From Comamonadaceae bacterium (lineage in GTDB: Bacteria; Pseudomonadota; Gammaproteobacteria; Burkholderiales; Burkholderiaceae_C): DNA of 64,000 nucleotides. The stretch is taken from positions 1 through 64,000 of the forward strand of contig JAIXRJ010000012.1 in assembly GCA_027485235.1 (NCBI GenBank), in the 5' to 3' direction. Below the pieces are notes generated by a model. It was not told where the DNA came from, made no database searches, and saw only the letters and a list, made by a program, of their open reading frames with translations. Position numbers and translations under genes: made by a program. Below, one piece after another: positions 30,401 to 37,738 of this stretch. Position 1 is the first letter of the stretch. Each line of letters starts with the position of its first letter.

Positions 30401-31316
30401 GACGGTTTCCGGCCAGGTGAAGGCCCAAATGCAGCAAGGCCAGCTGCAATTGCGCGGCCGGGTGCAAGCCGATCAAGGTCTGTTCATCTTGCCCGAGGAG
30501 AGCACGCCCACGCTGGGGCAAGATGTGCTCATCGTGGACAAGCGCCAGCCAAACCTGCCTGCTGCGCCCCCCACCCCGAGCGCCTCCTGGATCGGCACAC
30601 CCGATGTGCAAGTGACACTGGATCTGGGACCGGATTTTCAAATCGAAGGCTTGGGCTTGACCACCCGCCTGGCGGGTCAGGTGGACTTGTTCAGCAATGC
30701 CAGCACCCAAGGCCTGCCCCGGCTGCTTGGCGAAGTCCGAACCGAAGGCGGGCGTTACAAAGCCTATGGCCAGCAACTGCGCATTGAGACCGGCTTGTTG
30801 CGCTTCAACGGGCCCTCCGACAACCCGCAATTGGAGATCCTGGCGATACGCCCCAACCTGTCACAACGCGTGGGCGTGCGCATCAGCGGCACCGCACTGA
30901 ACCCCAAAGTGCGGCTCTACTCTGACCCTGACATGCCTGATGCTGACAAACTCGCCTGGCTGGTTTTGGGGCGCTCGGCCGCGGGCGGGGGTGCCGAATC
31001 GGCTGTGCTGCAGCAAGCTGCCCTGGCTTTGTTCAGCAGCAACGGCAAAACCTTGAGCGGAGAGATGGCGAACGCTTTGGGCCTGGACGAAATTTCGCTG
31101 GCCAGTGGCAGCCGCAGCGACAGCACCGCCACCGGAGCGGCCGTCACCCTGGGCAAGCGTTTGTCGAAAGACTTTTACCTGGTGTACGAGACCAGCCTGC
31201 GCGGCACCTTTGGCAGCTTTTATGTGTTCTACGACCTGTCTCGCCGCCTGACCCTGCGGGCCCAAACGGGACAAGACAATGCGCTCGATTTGATCTACAC
31301 CATCCGCAAAGACTGA
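27465..31316 (+). CDS. tamB: TamB (DUF490) translocation/lipid transport protein
   Basis: 1283 residues, the usual length. A single N-terminal membrane anchor (WLTALPLPLALTLALGLVWWW, about 20-41) is followed by a very long repetitive beta-rich taco-fold periplasmic region rich in glutamine, and a conserved C-terminal DUF490 domain (about 930-1283) including GEVRTEGGRYKAYGQ and LVLGRSAAGGG. TamB spans the periplasm and partners TamA. The ATG at 27465 shares its A with the tamA stop; an ATG 10 codons downstream is the alternative. Confidence 0.93.
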   Translation: MPNRPNSPDKMPRKTHRGLVAWLTALPLPLALTLALGLVWWWSGTSGSLGSSLRAIAWLLPAGQSLHASQVQGSLRHGGQVGQLQWGKAGLQLEMLDLDLKMDWSRLALLRSLPLSELSMGQLKITDRLPASDPKALQTLQWPLHVDVAWQVAQLAVTGPANFAASGLRGSYRYNGLVHTLDMPNMVVAQGQYTLQASLQAAAPMSLKAALQGQVQVSGTPRQTPVRLHAQATAQGTLSGSDAQLNLQAQWHPDPATPSAQPMQLTLEARIQPWQKQPVMQAEAQWQHLNLAALWPGMPTTLLTGQSSVTPEGPDWRVQAQLTNHMPGPWDQQALPLSQLQLRLHGHTDQWQLDHLDAQLGGGRIQVQGQQTAAGWTGQIQVAAVQAVQLHTALSSAIMQGHIQAQTTSGQAVSFVAALSAVPGGPKTPSGLHWDQLQLQGRWQASQWDIQALDLQVADAHLQGHFTLQPAQSSAQGQLTLKLPGLNAQAEGLLAPQHGQGQADIRISDATLSMAWLRRWPGWAERLQAWQAQGTGELKVQWQGGYAQTQTPIQVSASLPRLSYQTPGGEPWQVQQAILEVQGPQSALRAQLETRLQHGAQSLQWQSRWSASSPPAGQAEWLGRIESSSAVISAPAGTPVNGLKQSAGATMSWKAQLQDPVAWQGSFVGAQRSARWQAGQLLWQGPTSGQARMAWDAGQWQGRYAGTPRPSTLQRQPSATQFSARMEDLPLAWIPVVLPDEIQSDLLLKGHLKLSQSESLQLRAVLERSRGDLRISPDNAAGQRIQAGLSEARVDVLIDGENAQAQLHWQSEQMGQAQALVQTRLSPLSDGWHWPEQAPVSGWVKTQLPRLGAWSLLAPPGWRVQGTLDAKIDLSGTRAQPQWQGHVQADNLALRSAVQGIEFSQGQLRARVQGQQVMLEQLSLRGAGAQGGELQAQGQLNWLPPSAAAANPSAMGHVNMVLQMTATKLRVSNRADRRLTVSGQVKAQMQQGQLQLRGRVQADQGLFILPEESTPTLGQDVLIVDKRQPNLPAAPPTPSASWIGTPDVQVTLDLGPDFQIEGLGLTTRLAGQVDLFSNASTQGLPRLLGEVRTEGGRYKAYGQQLRIETGLLRFNGPSDNPQLEILAIRPNLSQRVGVRISGTALNPKVRLYSDPDMPDADKLAWLVLGRSAAGGGAESAVLQQAALALFSSNGKTLSGEMANALGLDEISLASGSRSDSTATGAAVTLGKRLSKDFYLVYETSLRGTFGSFYVFYDLSRRLTLRAQTGQDNALDLIYTIRKD

Positions 31317-31476
31317 ACCACAAAAGGGGGGCTGTACGTCGGCAAACGGTCTGGCCATCCGGTCCTTTCACCCCAAAGGCTGCTGACTTGAGAATCCACC
31401 GAATGGAAACATGGTGCTCAGCCAGCTCGGGGTTTGAGCTCTGCCATCAAGCCAAGAAAGCCATGCCTGCGCCCTG

Positions 31477-31482
31477 TAAAAT
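31477..31482 (+). promoter_or_regulatory. Candidate -10 element for tRNA-Arg
   Basis: TAAAAT in CCTGTAAAATGACTCC, 9 bases before the first base of the mature tRNA. The -35 region is poor. Spacing fits a short 5' leader trimmed by RNase P. Confidence 0.45.
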
Positions 31483-31491
31483 GACTCCTCT

Positions 31492-31566
31492 GCCACCGTA
31501 GTTCAATGGATAGAACTCTCCCCTCCTAAGGGAGTGATACAGGTTCGATTCCTGTCGGGGGCACCA
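31492..31566 (+). tRNA. tRNA-Arg, anticodon CCU
   Basis: 75 bases including an encoded CCA. Cloverleaf: acceptor GCCACCG with CGGGGGC, D-arm GTTC/GAAC, anticodon stem CTCCC/GGGAG with loop CTCCTAA (anticodon CCT, reading AGG), T-arm ACAGG/CCTGT with loop TTCGATT, discriminator A. The acceptor stem has one A-G mismatch at the fourth pair (A31495 opposite G), where related tRNAs have a C-G pair. Confidence 0.95.
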
Positions 31567-31653
31567 AAGCCGAATCTCGGCCATGGGTTTCTTTGCTGTG
31601 GCGATTGAAGCGATGATCGGTCCCGGGGCGACCCCAAAGCGACTCCAAATTTT

Positions 31654-32544
31654 TCACGGTAGGCCACCCACCTGTTTTGGGGACTCACCTAAACGGCCGT
31701 CCCGAAAGTCCGTCATCGCCTGGTAGATCTCCTCTTTCGTGTTCATCACGAAGGGTCCGTACTGAACGATGGGCTCTTTCAAAGGCTTGCCCGAGACCAG
31801 GATCAGTTTGGCATCGGCGCTCGCCTCAATCACCACACCGTCGGCTTGGGGGGTCGAGGCCAAAATGGCCATGCGCTGCAAAGGGACGGCTTGACCTGCA
31901 ATGCTGACTTGGCCTCGGTACACATAGACAAATGCATTGTGCCCGTCGGGCAAGCTCTGCTCAAAGCGCGTGCCCTCGGGCATGTGCACATCCAGGTAGA
32001 GTGCTTGGGTGATCTCACGCGTCACCGCTCCTTGCACCCCGTGACTGGCACCGGCAATGACTGTCACCGACACCCCTTCATGCGTCTGAAACTGGGGCAG
32101 TTGTTCGTTTTGAAAGTCCCGGTACCACGGATCGTTCATCTTTTCGCTGCTGTGCAAGTTGAGCCAAAGCTGAAAGCCCTCCATCACGCCCGCATCTTGC
32201 TGCGGAATTTCGGAATGGATCACCCCTTTGCCCGCGGTCATCCATTGGACGCCCCCGTTTTGCAACAGCCCCTCGTTGCCCGCGCTGTCGCGGTGCAACA
32301 TGCGGCCTGCAATCATGTAGGTCACGGTTTCGAAGCCCCGGTGCGGATGGTCCGGAAAGCCCGCGATGTAATCGTCGGGCTTGTCACTGCCAAAGGCATC
32401 GAGCATTAAAAAGGGATCCAGCCGGTGTTGCAGGTCCTGCGTCAGGATGCGGCTGAGCTTGACGCCCGCGCCATCCGAAGTGGCTTGGCCGGTGACCAAG
32501 CGTTCAATCTGGCGCGTGGTGTTGACAGGGTGGCTGTGGGTCAT
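31654..32544 (-). CDS. Pirin-family bicupin
   Basis: 296 residues with the pirin N-terminal cupin: HPHRGFETVTYMIAGRMLHRDS gives the metal histidines near 67-69, and GKGVIHSEIP supplies the third histidine and glutamate. The C-terminal cupin includes LNLHSSEKMNDPWYRDFQ. Bacterial pirins bind iron; some (YhhW) act as quercetin 2,3-dioxygenase or redox-sensing partners of metabolic enzymes. Exact role here unknown. It lies 69 bases downstream of the ABC permease gene on the same strand. Confidence 0.9.
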   Translation of the reverse strand: MTHSHPVNTTRQIERLVTGQATSDGAGVKLSRILTQDLQHRLDPFLMLDAFGSDKPDDYIAGFPDHPHRGFETVTYMIAGRMLHRDSAGNEGLLQNGGVQWMTAGKGVIHSEIPQQDAGVMEGFQLWLNLHSSEKMNDPWYRDFQNEQLPQFQTHEGVSVTVIAGASHGVQGAVTREITQALYLDVHMPEGTRFEQSLPDGHNAFVYVYRGQVSIAGQAVPLQRMAILASTPQADGVVIEASADAKLILVSGKPLKEPIVQYGPFVMNTKEEIYQAMTDFRDGRLGESPKQVGGLP

Positions 32545-32613
32545 GGTGTCTGCCTGAAAAATGAGTGGCTGAGGCTGCTGAACGGGATGGACAGAGTGGC
32601 ACCAGCTTGCCGC

Positions 32614-34248
32614 TCAGGGTTTGGTTTGGCGCAAGGTGCGGCTGAGCAAGACCACCGGGATCAAACCCACCAGCACCAGCGCCAGCGAGGGCAAGGCTGC
32701 CTCACCCAGGCGCTCGTCACGCGCCAACTGATAAGCCACCACAGCCAGGGTGTCGCTGTTGAAGGGGCGCAGCACCAAGGTGGCGGGCAGCTCCTTCATC
32801 ACGTCCACAAACACCAACAAGGCCGCCGCCATGGTGGTGCGCTGCAACAAGGGGGCGTGCACGCGGCGCATCAGGCCCCAGCCGGTCACACCCAGCATGC
32901 GGGCCGAATCATCGAGGCTGACAGGAATGCGGGCGTAACCACTTTGCACCGACTGCAGCGCCACTGCGCAAAAGCGCACCAGATAGGCCCACACCAAGCC
33001 CAGCGAGGTGGCCGTGATCCAGGAGCCGGCCGAAGACGCAGGCCAGATGTGCTGAATCCAGCCCACCGGCAACAACAAGCCCACCACCACCACCGCACCG
33101 GGAATGGCATAACCCAAGCCCACCAGTGCAATCGACCCCCGGCTAAGCGCATCCCCGCGTGTGCGCACGCTGAAAGACAAAGCCATCGCCACGCCCACAG
33201 CGAGCACGGCGGTCACCGCGCCCAAGCGCAAGCTGGTCCAAGCCCATTGGCCAAAACGCGCCCAAGGCATCTCGCCGGTCTCGCCCAAAAATGCGCGCAA
33301 CATGATGAGCACGGGCAACACAAAGCCCAGCAGGACGGGCACACTGCAAACCGTCCATGCCAGCAAGCGGCTCGTCCCGTGCAACTGCGTCGGCTGCGCC
33401 TCGGCAGAGCCCTGACGCGAACCGCGCCCCTGGTTGAAGCGCATGCGCTTTTGGGCGCGTTGCTCCAACTGCAGCAAAACCACCACCACCGCCAGCAGCA
33501 GCGTGGCCAGTTGCGCGGCGGCGATGCGGTTGTCCATGGACAGCCAGGCTTTGTAAATGCCTGCGGTGAAGGTCTGGATGCCGAAGTAGCTGGACACGCC
33601 AAAGTCGGCCAGTGTCTCCATCAGCGCCAGCGCCACGCCCGCAGCCACAGCGGGGCGGGCCAAGGGCAAGGCGATTTCTCGGATGCGACGCGACAAAGGG
33701 GCTCCCAACAGGCGCGCCGCTTCCATCAAGCCCGAAGCCCTCTCCACCAAAGCCGTGCGGGCCAACAAATAAACATAGGGGTAGAGCGAGAGGGTGAACA
33801 CCAGCGCCGCGCCCCAGACGCTGCGCACATCGGGCCACAATCGGCCTTGCAGACCCAAGGTCTCGCGCAAGGCCACCTGCAGGGGCCCACTGAACTGCAA
33901 AAAGTCGGTGTAGGCATAGGCCACCACATAAGCCGGCATGGCCAGTGGCAGGAGCAGCAACCATTCAAAAACGCCGCGCCCCGGAAAATCAAACAAAGTG
34001 ACCAGCGCCGCCGTGGCCAAACCCAACACCGTCACGCCCACCGCCACCATCAGGCACAGGCCCAGCGTGGTCAAGGCGTAATCGGGCAGCACGGTGATGG
34101 CCATCTCCCGCAGAATATGGGTGCTCTCGCCGCTCCACTGAAGCCAGGAAGCGAGCACGGCCAAGACCGGCAAGGCCAGAGCCAAAGCCAGCAAGGCAAA
34201 GAGCAGGGAAGGAAGGCCTGATAAACGGCGGGCCAAGGAGGTCAGCAT
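32614..34248 (-). CDS. ABC transporter permease, ferric-iron (FbpB/SfuB) type
   Basis: 544 residues with two fused permease domains of about six helices each. The two EAA loops are visible: LMEAARLLGAPLSRRIREIALPL near 190 and DDSARMLGVTGWGLMRRVHAPLL near 470. Fused permeases of this kind transport Fe(III), thiamine or 2-aminoethylphosphonate. The matching ATPase is divergent at 34390; no periplasmic binding protein gene is adjacent. Start MLTSLARRLSG at 34248 is chosen because the upstream codons are not hydrophobic. Confidence 0.88.
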   Translation of the reverse strand: MLTSLARRLSGLPSLLFALLALALALPVLAVLASWLQWSGESTHILREMAITVLPDYALTTLGLCLMVAVGVTVLGLATAALVTLFDFPGRGVFEWLLLLPLAMPAYVVAYAYTDFLQFSGPLQVALRETLGLQGRLWPDVRSVWGAALVFTLSLYPYVYLLARTALVERASGLMEAARLLGAPLSRRIREIALPLARPAVAAGVALALMETLADFGVSSYFGIQTFTAGIYKAWLSMDNRIAAAQLATLLLAVVVVLLQLEQRAQKRMRFNQGRGSRQGSAEAQPTQLHGTSRLLAWTVCSVPVLLGFVLPVLIMLRAFLGETGEMPWARFGQWAWTSLRLGAVTAVLAVGVAMALSFSVRTRGDALSRGSIALVGLGYAIPGAVVVVGLLLPVGWIQHIWPASSAGSWITATSLGLVWAYLVRFCAVALQSVQSGYARIPVSLDDSARMLGVTGWGLMRRVHAPLLQRTTMAAALLVFVDVMKELPATLVLRPFNSDTLAVVAYQLARDERLGEAALPSLALVLVGLIPVVLLSRTLRQTKP

Positions 34249-34376
34249 CGGGGGTATTGTAGAAGCCACACCCTGAATGCCTTGTGCCCTCATGTCATGC
34301 TCGCCAAAGAATTGGGGGGCATCTCCCTTGGCCCCCGCAGATCCCACACCCCACCCGCGACGGTGTCCAACCTGCC

Positions 34377-34382
34377 TACAAT
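34377..34382 (+). promoter_or_regulatory. Candidate -10 element of a leaderless ABC ATPase transcript
   Basis: TACAAT ends 7 bases before the ATG at 34390, with no Shine-Dalgarno between. Same geometry as at hemA (5787). Confidence 0.4.
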
Positions 34383-34389
34383 CACTTTC

Positions 34390-35550
34390 ATGTTTTTAGA
34401 ATTGCGCCAACTGGACATCCAATACCCCGGCAGCACTGCCCCCGCTGTGCAAGGTGTCAACCTGGGCCTGCACGCCGGCGACATTGGTGTGCTGATCGGA
34501 CCTTCGGGCTGCGGCAAGACCACTTTGCTGCGCGCCGTGGCGGGTCTGGAGCCGGTCTCGGATGGGCAAATTTTGTTGTCCGACCGGGTCGTCAGTGACA
34601 AAAACCACACCGTGCCGGCCGAGCAACGCCGCATTGGCATGGTGTTTCAGGACTACGCCTTGTTTCCCCACATGGACGTGGGCCGCAATGTGGTGTTTGG
34701 CATTGCACACTGGCCCAAAGCCAAGCGACAGCAACGCGTGGCCGAGGTGCTGACCCTCGTGGGCCTGGAAGGTTCTGATCACCGGTACCCGCACGAGCTC
34801 TCAGGGGGCCAGCAGCAACGCGTGGCCCTGGCCCGTGCACTGGCGCCCGGGCCTGATTTGCTCTTGCTGGATGAGCCCTTTTCCAACCTGGACATCGACT
34901 TGCGTGAGCGTTTGGCGCAAGAGGTTCGCAACATCCTCAAAGCGGCTCAAGCCACGGCATTGCTGGTGACCCACGATCAACTGGAAGCCTTTGCCATAGG
35001 TGACGTGATCGGTGTGATGAACCAAGGCCAGTTGCACCAGTGGGACGATGCCTACACCCTCTACCACCGCCCGGCGACCCGCTTTGTGGCCGACTTCATC
35101 GGCCACGGCGTGTTCACGCCGGCCACTTTGCGCGAGGCGGATGGGCACATATTGGTCAGCACCCCGGTCGGGGAGTTGACCGATGTGGCCGAATGCCCTC
35201 TGCCCTGCGCTTTTGAGGACGGCCAGTGCGATGTGCTGCTGCGCGCCGACGACATCGTGCACGATGACCATGCCCCGGTCAAAGCCGAAATCATTCGCAA
35301 AGCCTTTCGCGGTTCGGAATTTTTATACACCCTGCGTTTGGCCAGCGGCGACTTGCTGATGGCCCATGTGCCCAGCCACCACGACCACAAGCTGGGCGAG
35401 TGGATTGGCATCCGTGCCGAGGTCGACCATGTGGTCACCTTCAACCGAACCTGCCCAGTGAACAAGCGTGAGCTGTGCCAAATGCCTTGCGCCGAAGTCG
35501 AGGCTTGCGAACACACCCACCCCCAAAACCCACCGGCCAAGCTCGTTTGA
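34390..35550 (+). CDS. ABC transporter ATP-binding protein, FbpC/PotA type
   Basis: 386 residues. Walker A GPSGCGKTT at 37-45, Q-loop VFQDYALFPHMDV, signature LSGGQQQRVALARAL, Walker B LLLLDEPFSNLD, switch His in LLVTHDQLEA. A C-terminal TOBE-like regulatory region follows (about 245-350). It energises the permease encoded divergently at 34248. The substrate is inferred to be ferric iron or a similar small ligand; without the binding protein this is uncertain. Its stop is 3 bases from that of the convergent acyltransferase gene. Confidence 0.9.
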   Translation: MFLELRQLDIQYPGSTAPAVQGVNLGLHAGDIGVLIGPSGCGKTTLLRAVAGLEPVSDGQILLSDRVVSDKNHTVPAEQRRIGMVFQDYALFPHMDVGRNVVFGIAHWPKAKRQQRVAEVLTLVGLEGSDHRYPHELSGGQQQRVALARALAPGPDLLLLDEPFSNLDIDLRERLAQEVRNILKAAQATALLVTHDQLEAFAIGDVIGVMNQGQLHQWDDAYTLYHRPATRFVADFIGHGVFTPATLREADGHILVSTPVGELTDVAECPLPCAFEDGQCDVLLRADDIVHDDHAPVKAEIIRKAFRGSEFLYTLRLASGDLLMAHVPSHHDHKLGEWIGIRAEVDHVVTFNRTCPVNKRELCQMPCAEVEACEHTHPQNPPAKLV

Positions 35551-35553
35551 AGA

Positions 35554-36297
35554 TCACTGCGCGTCGCGCAAACGGATGATGTCTTGGCGCAGGTCTTGCG
35601 CCCAGGCACGGCGGTCTCGGCCATTGGCGGTTTGGGGTTCACCGAAATGCACCACGGCCATGATGCGCGATGCGGTCAAGGTACGCCACATGGAGCCGAT
35701 CAGCGTGTCGTCTCCGATGTAGCACGGGGCATGGCTGAGCTCACCAGAATGGGCATCGATGAACTTGAGTGACAAGGGCTGCACCGGGGCATCGGCCTGG
35801 ATGGCCGCCTGGATCAAGTTGGCATGAAAGGGCAACAAGTCTCGGCCATCGCTGGTGGTGCCTTCGGGGAACACGACCACCACGTCGCCATCCTTCATGG
35901 CATCGGCCATGGCCTTTACCATGCGCAACGCGTCTTTGCGGCTGGTGCGCTCGATGAACAAGGTCGAACAGCCATTGGCCAATATGCCAATCAAAGGCCA
36001 GTCCCGGATATCGGACTTGGCAACAAAGCGGCAATGCCGCGCCGCGTGGATGACCGAGATGTCGAGCCAGGAGATGTGGTTGGCCACCATCAGTGCAGGG
36101 CCGTTCAACACCGGTTGCCCAAGCACCTTCAGGTGGATGCCCCACAGCGCCAGCAACTGCAAGGACCAAGCTTGAACACGCATTTCGCGGTGCTCGACGC
36201 TCAGTTGCGGGAAATGGGCGTAGACCCACCACACACCTCTGACCACATGCCCCATTCCGCGCAGGAATTTCCAAATCGCTCGCAAGGTTTGCATCAT
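35554..36297 (-). CDS. 1-acyl-sn-glycerol-3-phosphate acyltransferase (PlsC family)
   Basis: 248 residues. Acyltransferase motif I NHISWLDI (HX4D type), motif II around FIERTSRKDALR, motif III FPEGTTSDG and motif IV-like APVQPLSLKF. N-terminal hydrophobic segment places it at the inner membrane. It acylates lysophosphatidic acid or a related lysolipid. It follows pyrC' by 139 bases on the same strand, a spacing that contains repeats (36341, 36367). Two adjacent ATGs (36297, 36294); GGAG upstream supports either. Confidence 0.88.
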   Translation of the reverse strand: MMQTLRAIWKFLRGMGHVVRGVWWVYAHFPQLSVEHREMRVQAWSLQLLALWGIHLKVLGQPVLNGPALMVANHISWLDISVIHAARHCRFVAKSDIRDWPLIGILANGCSTLFIERTSRKDALRMVKAMADAMKDGDVVVVFPEGTTSDGRDLLPFHANLIQAAIQADAPVQPLSLKFIDAHSGELSHAPCYIGDDTLIGSMWRTLTASRIMAVVHFGEPQTANGRDRRAWAQDLRQDIIRLRDAQ

Positions 36298-36340
36298 GGG
36301 CTCAGGCTCCTGCCATCTGGACGCAGGAAACAAGGGGCCC

Positions 36341-36368
36341 TGGATTCCCGATCAAGTCGGGAGTGACA
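36341..36368. repeat. REP-like dispersed palindrome, copy A
   Basis: TGGATTCCCGATCAAGTCGGGAGTGACA: a short palindrome (TCCCGA...TCGGGA) flanked by GGAT and TGAC. Its reverse complement matches copy B at 47869-47899 in the pattern GTCA-TCCCG-CTTGA-CGGG-ATCCA. Both copies lie between genes. Confidence 0.6.
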
Positions 36369-36396
36369 GAAACGTCTGAACCAGAAACGTCTGAAC
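36367..36396. repeat. 15-bp perfect tandem duplication
   Basis: CAGAAACGTCTGAAC occurs at 36367-36381 and again at 36382-36396 with no mismatch. The unit contains AGACGTTTCT-like dyad parts (AGAAACGTCT). It adjoins the REP-like palindrome in the plsC-pyrC' gap. Confidence 0.8.
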
Positions 36397-36436
36397 AACA
36401 AAGTGGGCAATTGCGACAAAGAACTTCCTCCACCAT

Positions 36437-37729
36437 TCAAGCCTCAAACGCCACTTGCCCGCCAAGCACCGTGGCCAGCACGCGGCCGGGGAGCTCGTAG
36501 CCGGAAAACGGCGTGCTCTTGCCCTGACTGCGCAGCGAAGTCTCGTTCACCAGCCAGTGGCCTTCCGTCGACAGCACACACACATCGGCCACGCCACCGA
36601 CGGCCAGATGGCCGACCGAGTCTTGCAAGCTGCCCAATGTGGTGCCCAGCACGCGCGCCGGGTCGGCGGTGATGCGCGACAGCACTTGCGGCACCGGCAA
36701 AGCGGCCTCCTGACCCCACTTGAGGGCCAGGCTCCACAGCAGTTCCAAGCCGGTGGCGCCTGGTTCGGCTTCGGCAAATGGCAAAGCCTTGGCATCGGCA
36801 TCGACTGGGGTGTGGTCGGACACCAGCACGTCCAGCGTGCCATCGGCCAGGCCCGCACGCAGGGCGTCGCGGTCGCGCTGCTGGCGCAGCACCGGCGTCA
36901 GACGTGCACGGCTGTCGAAATAGCCCATGTCGGCATCGGTCAAGTGGAGCGAGTTGATGCTCACGTCGGCCGTGATCGGCAGACCTTCGGCCTTGGCTTG
37001 GCGCACCAGCGCCACGCCTTGGGCGCTGCTGATGCGACACAGATGCACGCGGGCTTGCGTCGCGCGCACCAGCTCGAAGATGGTGTGCAAGGCAATGGTT
37101 TCGGCCCCCACCGACACGCCCGATAAACCCATGCGTGTGGCCAAGGCCCCGCTGGCGGCCACGCCCTTGCCCAAGTGCAGCTCTTGCGGGCGCAGCCAGA
37201 CGGTGTAGCCAAAGGTGCTGGCGTATTGCAGCGCGCGTTGCAACACCTGGGTGCTGGGGATGGGGACCTCGGCCTGAGAAAACCCCACGCAACCGGCGGC
37301 CGTGAGTTGGCCCATTTCGGTCAGCACATCGCCTTGGAGGCCTACGGTGAGCGCACCCAGCGGCAGCAAACGGGCTTGGTGCAATTTTTCGGCGCGGTAA
37401 CGCAGCATTTCGACCAGTCCCGGCTCGTCCAGCACCGGCTCGGTGTCCGGCGGGCAGACCAGGCTGGTCACGCCGCCGGCCATGGCGGCGGCCATTTCGC
37501 TCTCGAGCATGCCGGCGTGTTCCTGGCCCGGCTCGCGCAAGCGGGCTGCCAAGTCCACCAGACCAGGGGCCACGATGCAGCCCTTGGCGTCGATCACGCG
37601 GTTGGGCGCGAAGTCGGCGGGCACTTGGCCCATGGCCACGATGCGCCCGGCAGCGATCGCCAGATCGGCCATTTGATCAAAGCCGCTGGCGGGGTCGATG
37701 ACGCGGCCGTTTTGAATCAAGAGCTTCAT
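36437..37729 (-). CDS. pyrC': Non-catalytic dihydroorotase homologue (aspartate transcarbamoylase subunit PyrC')
   Basis: 430 residues with a dihydroorotase-like amidohydrolase fold, but the metal site is destroyed. Active enzymes read D-x-H-x-H-L-R-E-P; here D59-L-A61-A-R63-L-R-E-P. The later histidine motifs are also changed (VWLRPQELHLG, CRISSAQG, SINSLHLT in place of HAED, CHVST and PHHL types), although SDHTP is kept. Such proteins in Pseudomonas and relatives are structural partners of PyrB. It lies 9 bases after pyrB. A catalytic dihydroorotase must be encoded elsewhere for pyrimidine prototrophy. Confidence 0.9.
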   Translation of the reverse strand: MKLLIQNGRVIDPASGFDQMADLAIAAGRIVAMGQVPADFAPNRVIDAKGCIVAPGLVDLAARLREPGQEHAGMLESEMAAAMAGGVTSLVCPPDTEPVLDEPGLVEMLRYRAEKLHQARLLPLGALTVGLQGDVLTEMGQLTAAGCVGFSQAEVPIPSTQVLQRALQYASTFGYTVWLRPQELHLGKGVAASGALATRMGLSGVSVGAETIALHTIFELVRATQARVHLCRISSAQGVALVRQAKAEGLPITADVSINSLHLTDADMGYFDSRARLTPVLRQQRDRDALRAGLADGTLDVLVSDHTPVDADAKALPFAEAEPGATGLELLWSLALKWGQEAALPVPQVLSRITADPARVLGTTLGSLQDSVGHLAVGGVADVCVLSTEGHWLVNETSLRSQGKSTPFSGYELPGRVLATVLGGQVAFEA

Positions 37730-37738
37730 GGTTTGTCC

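Noticed and set aside
31503..31688. 61-codon minus-strand frame reading RNRTCITPLGGESSIH
   Set aside because: This is the antisense of tRNA-Arg, a well-known source of false proteins.
32425..34221. 598-codon + strand frame rich in H and Q
   Set aside because: Antisense to the ABC permease gene; no hydrophobic pattern or domain.
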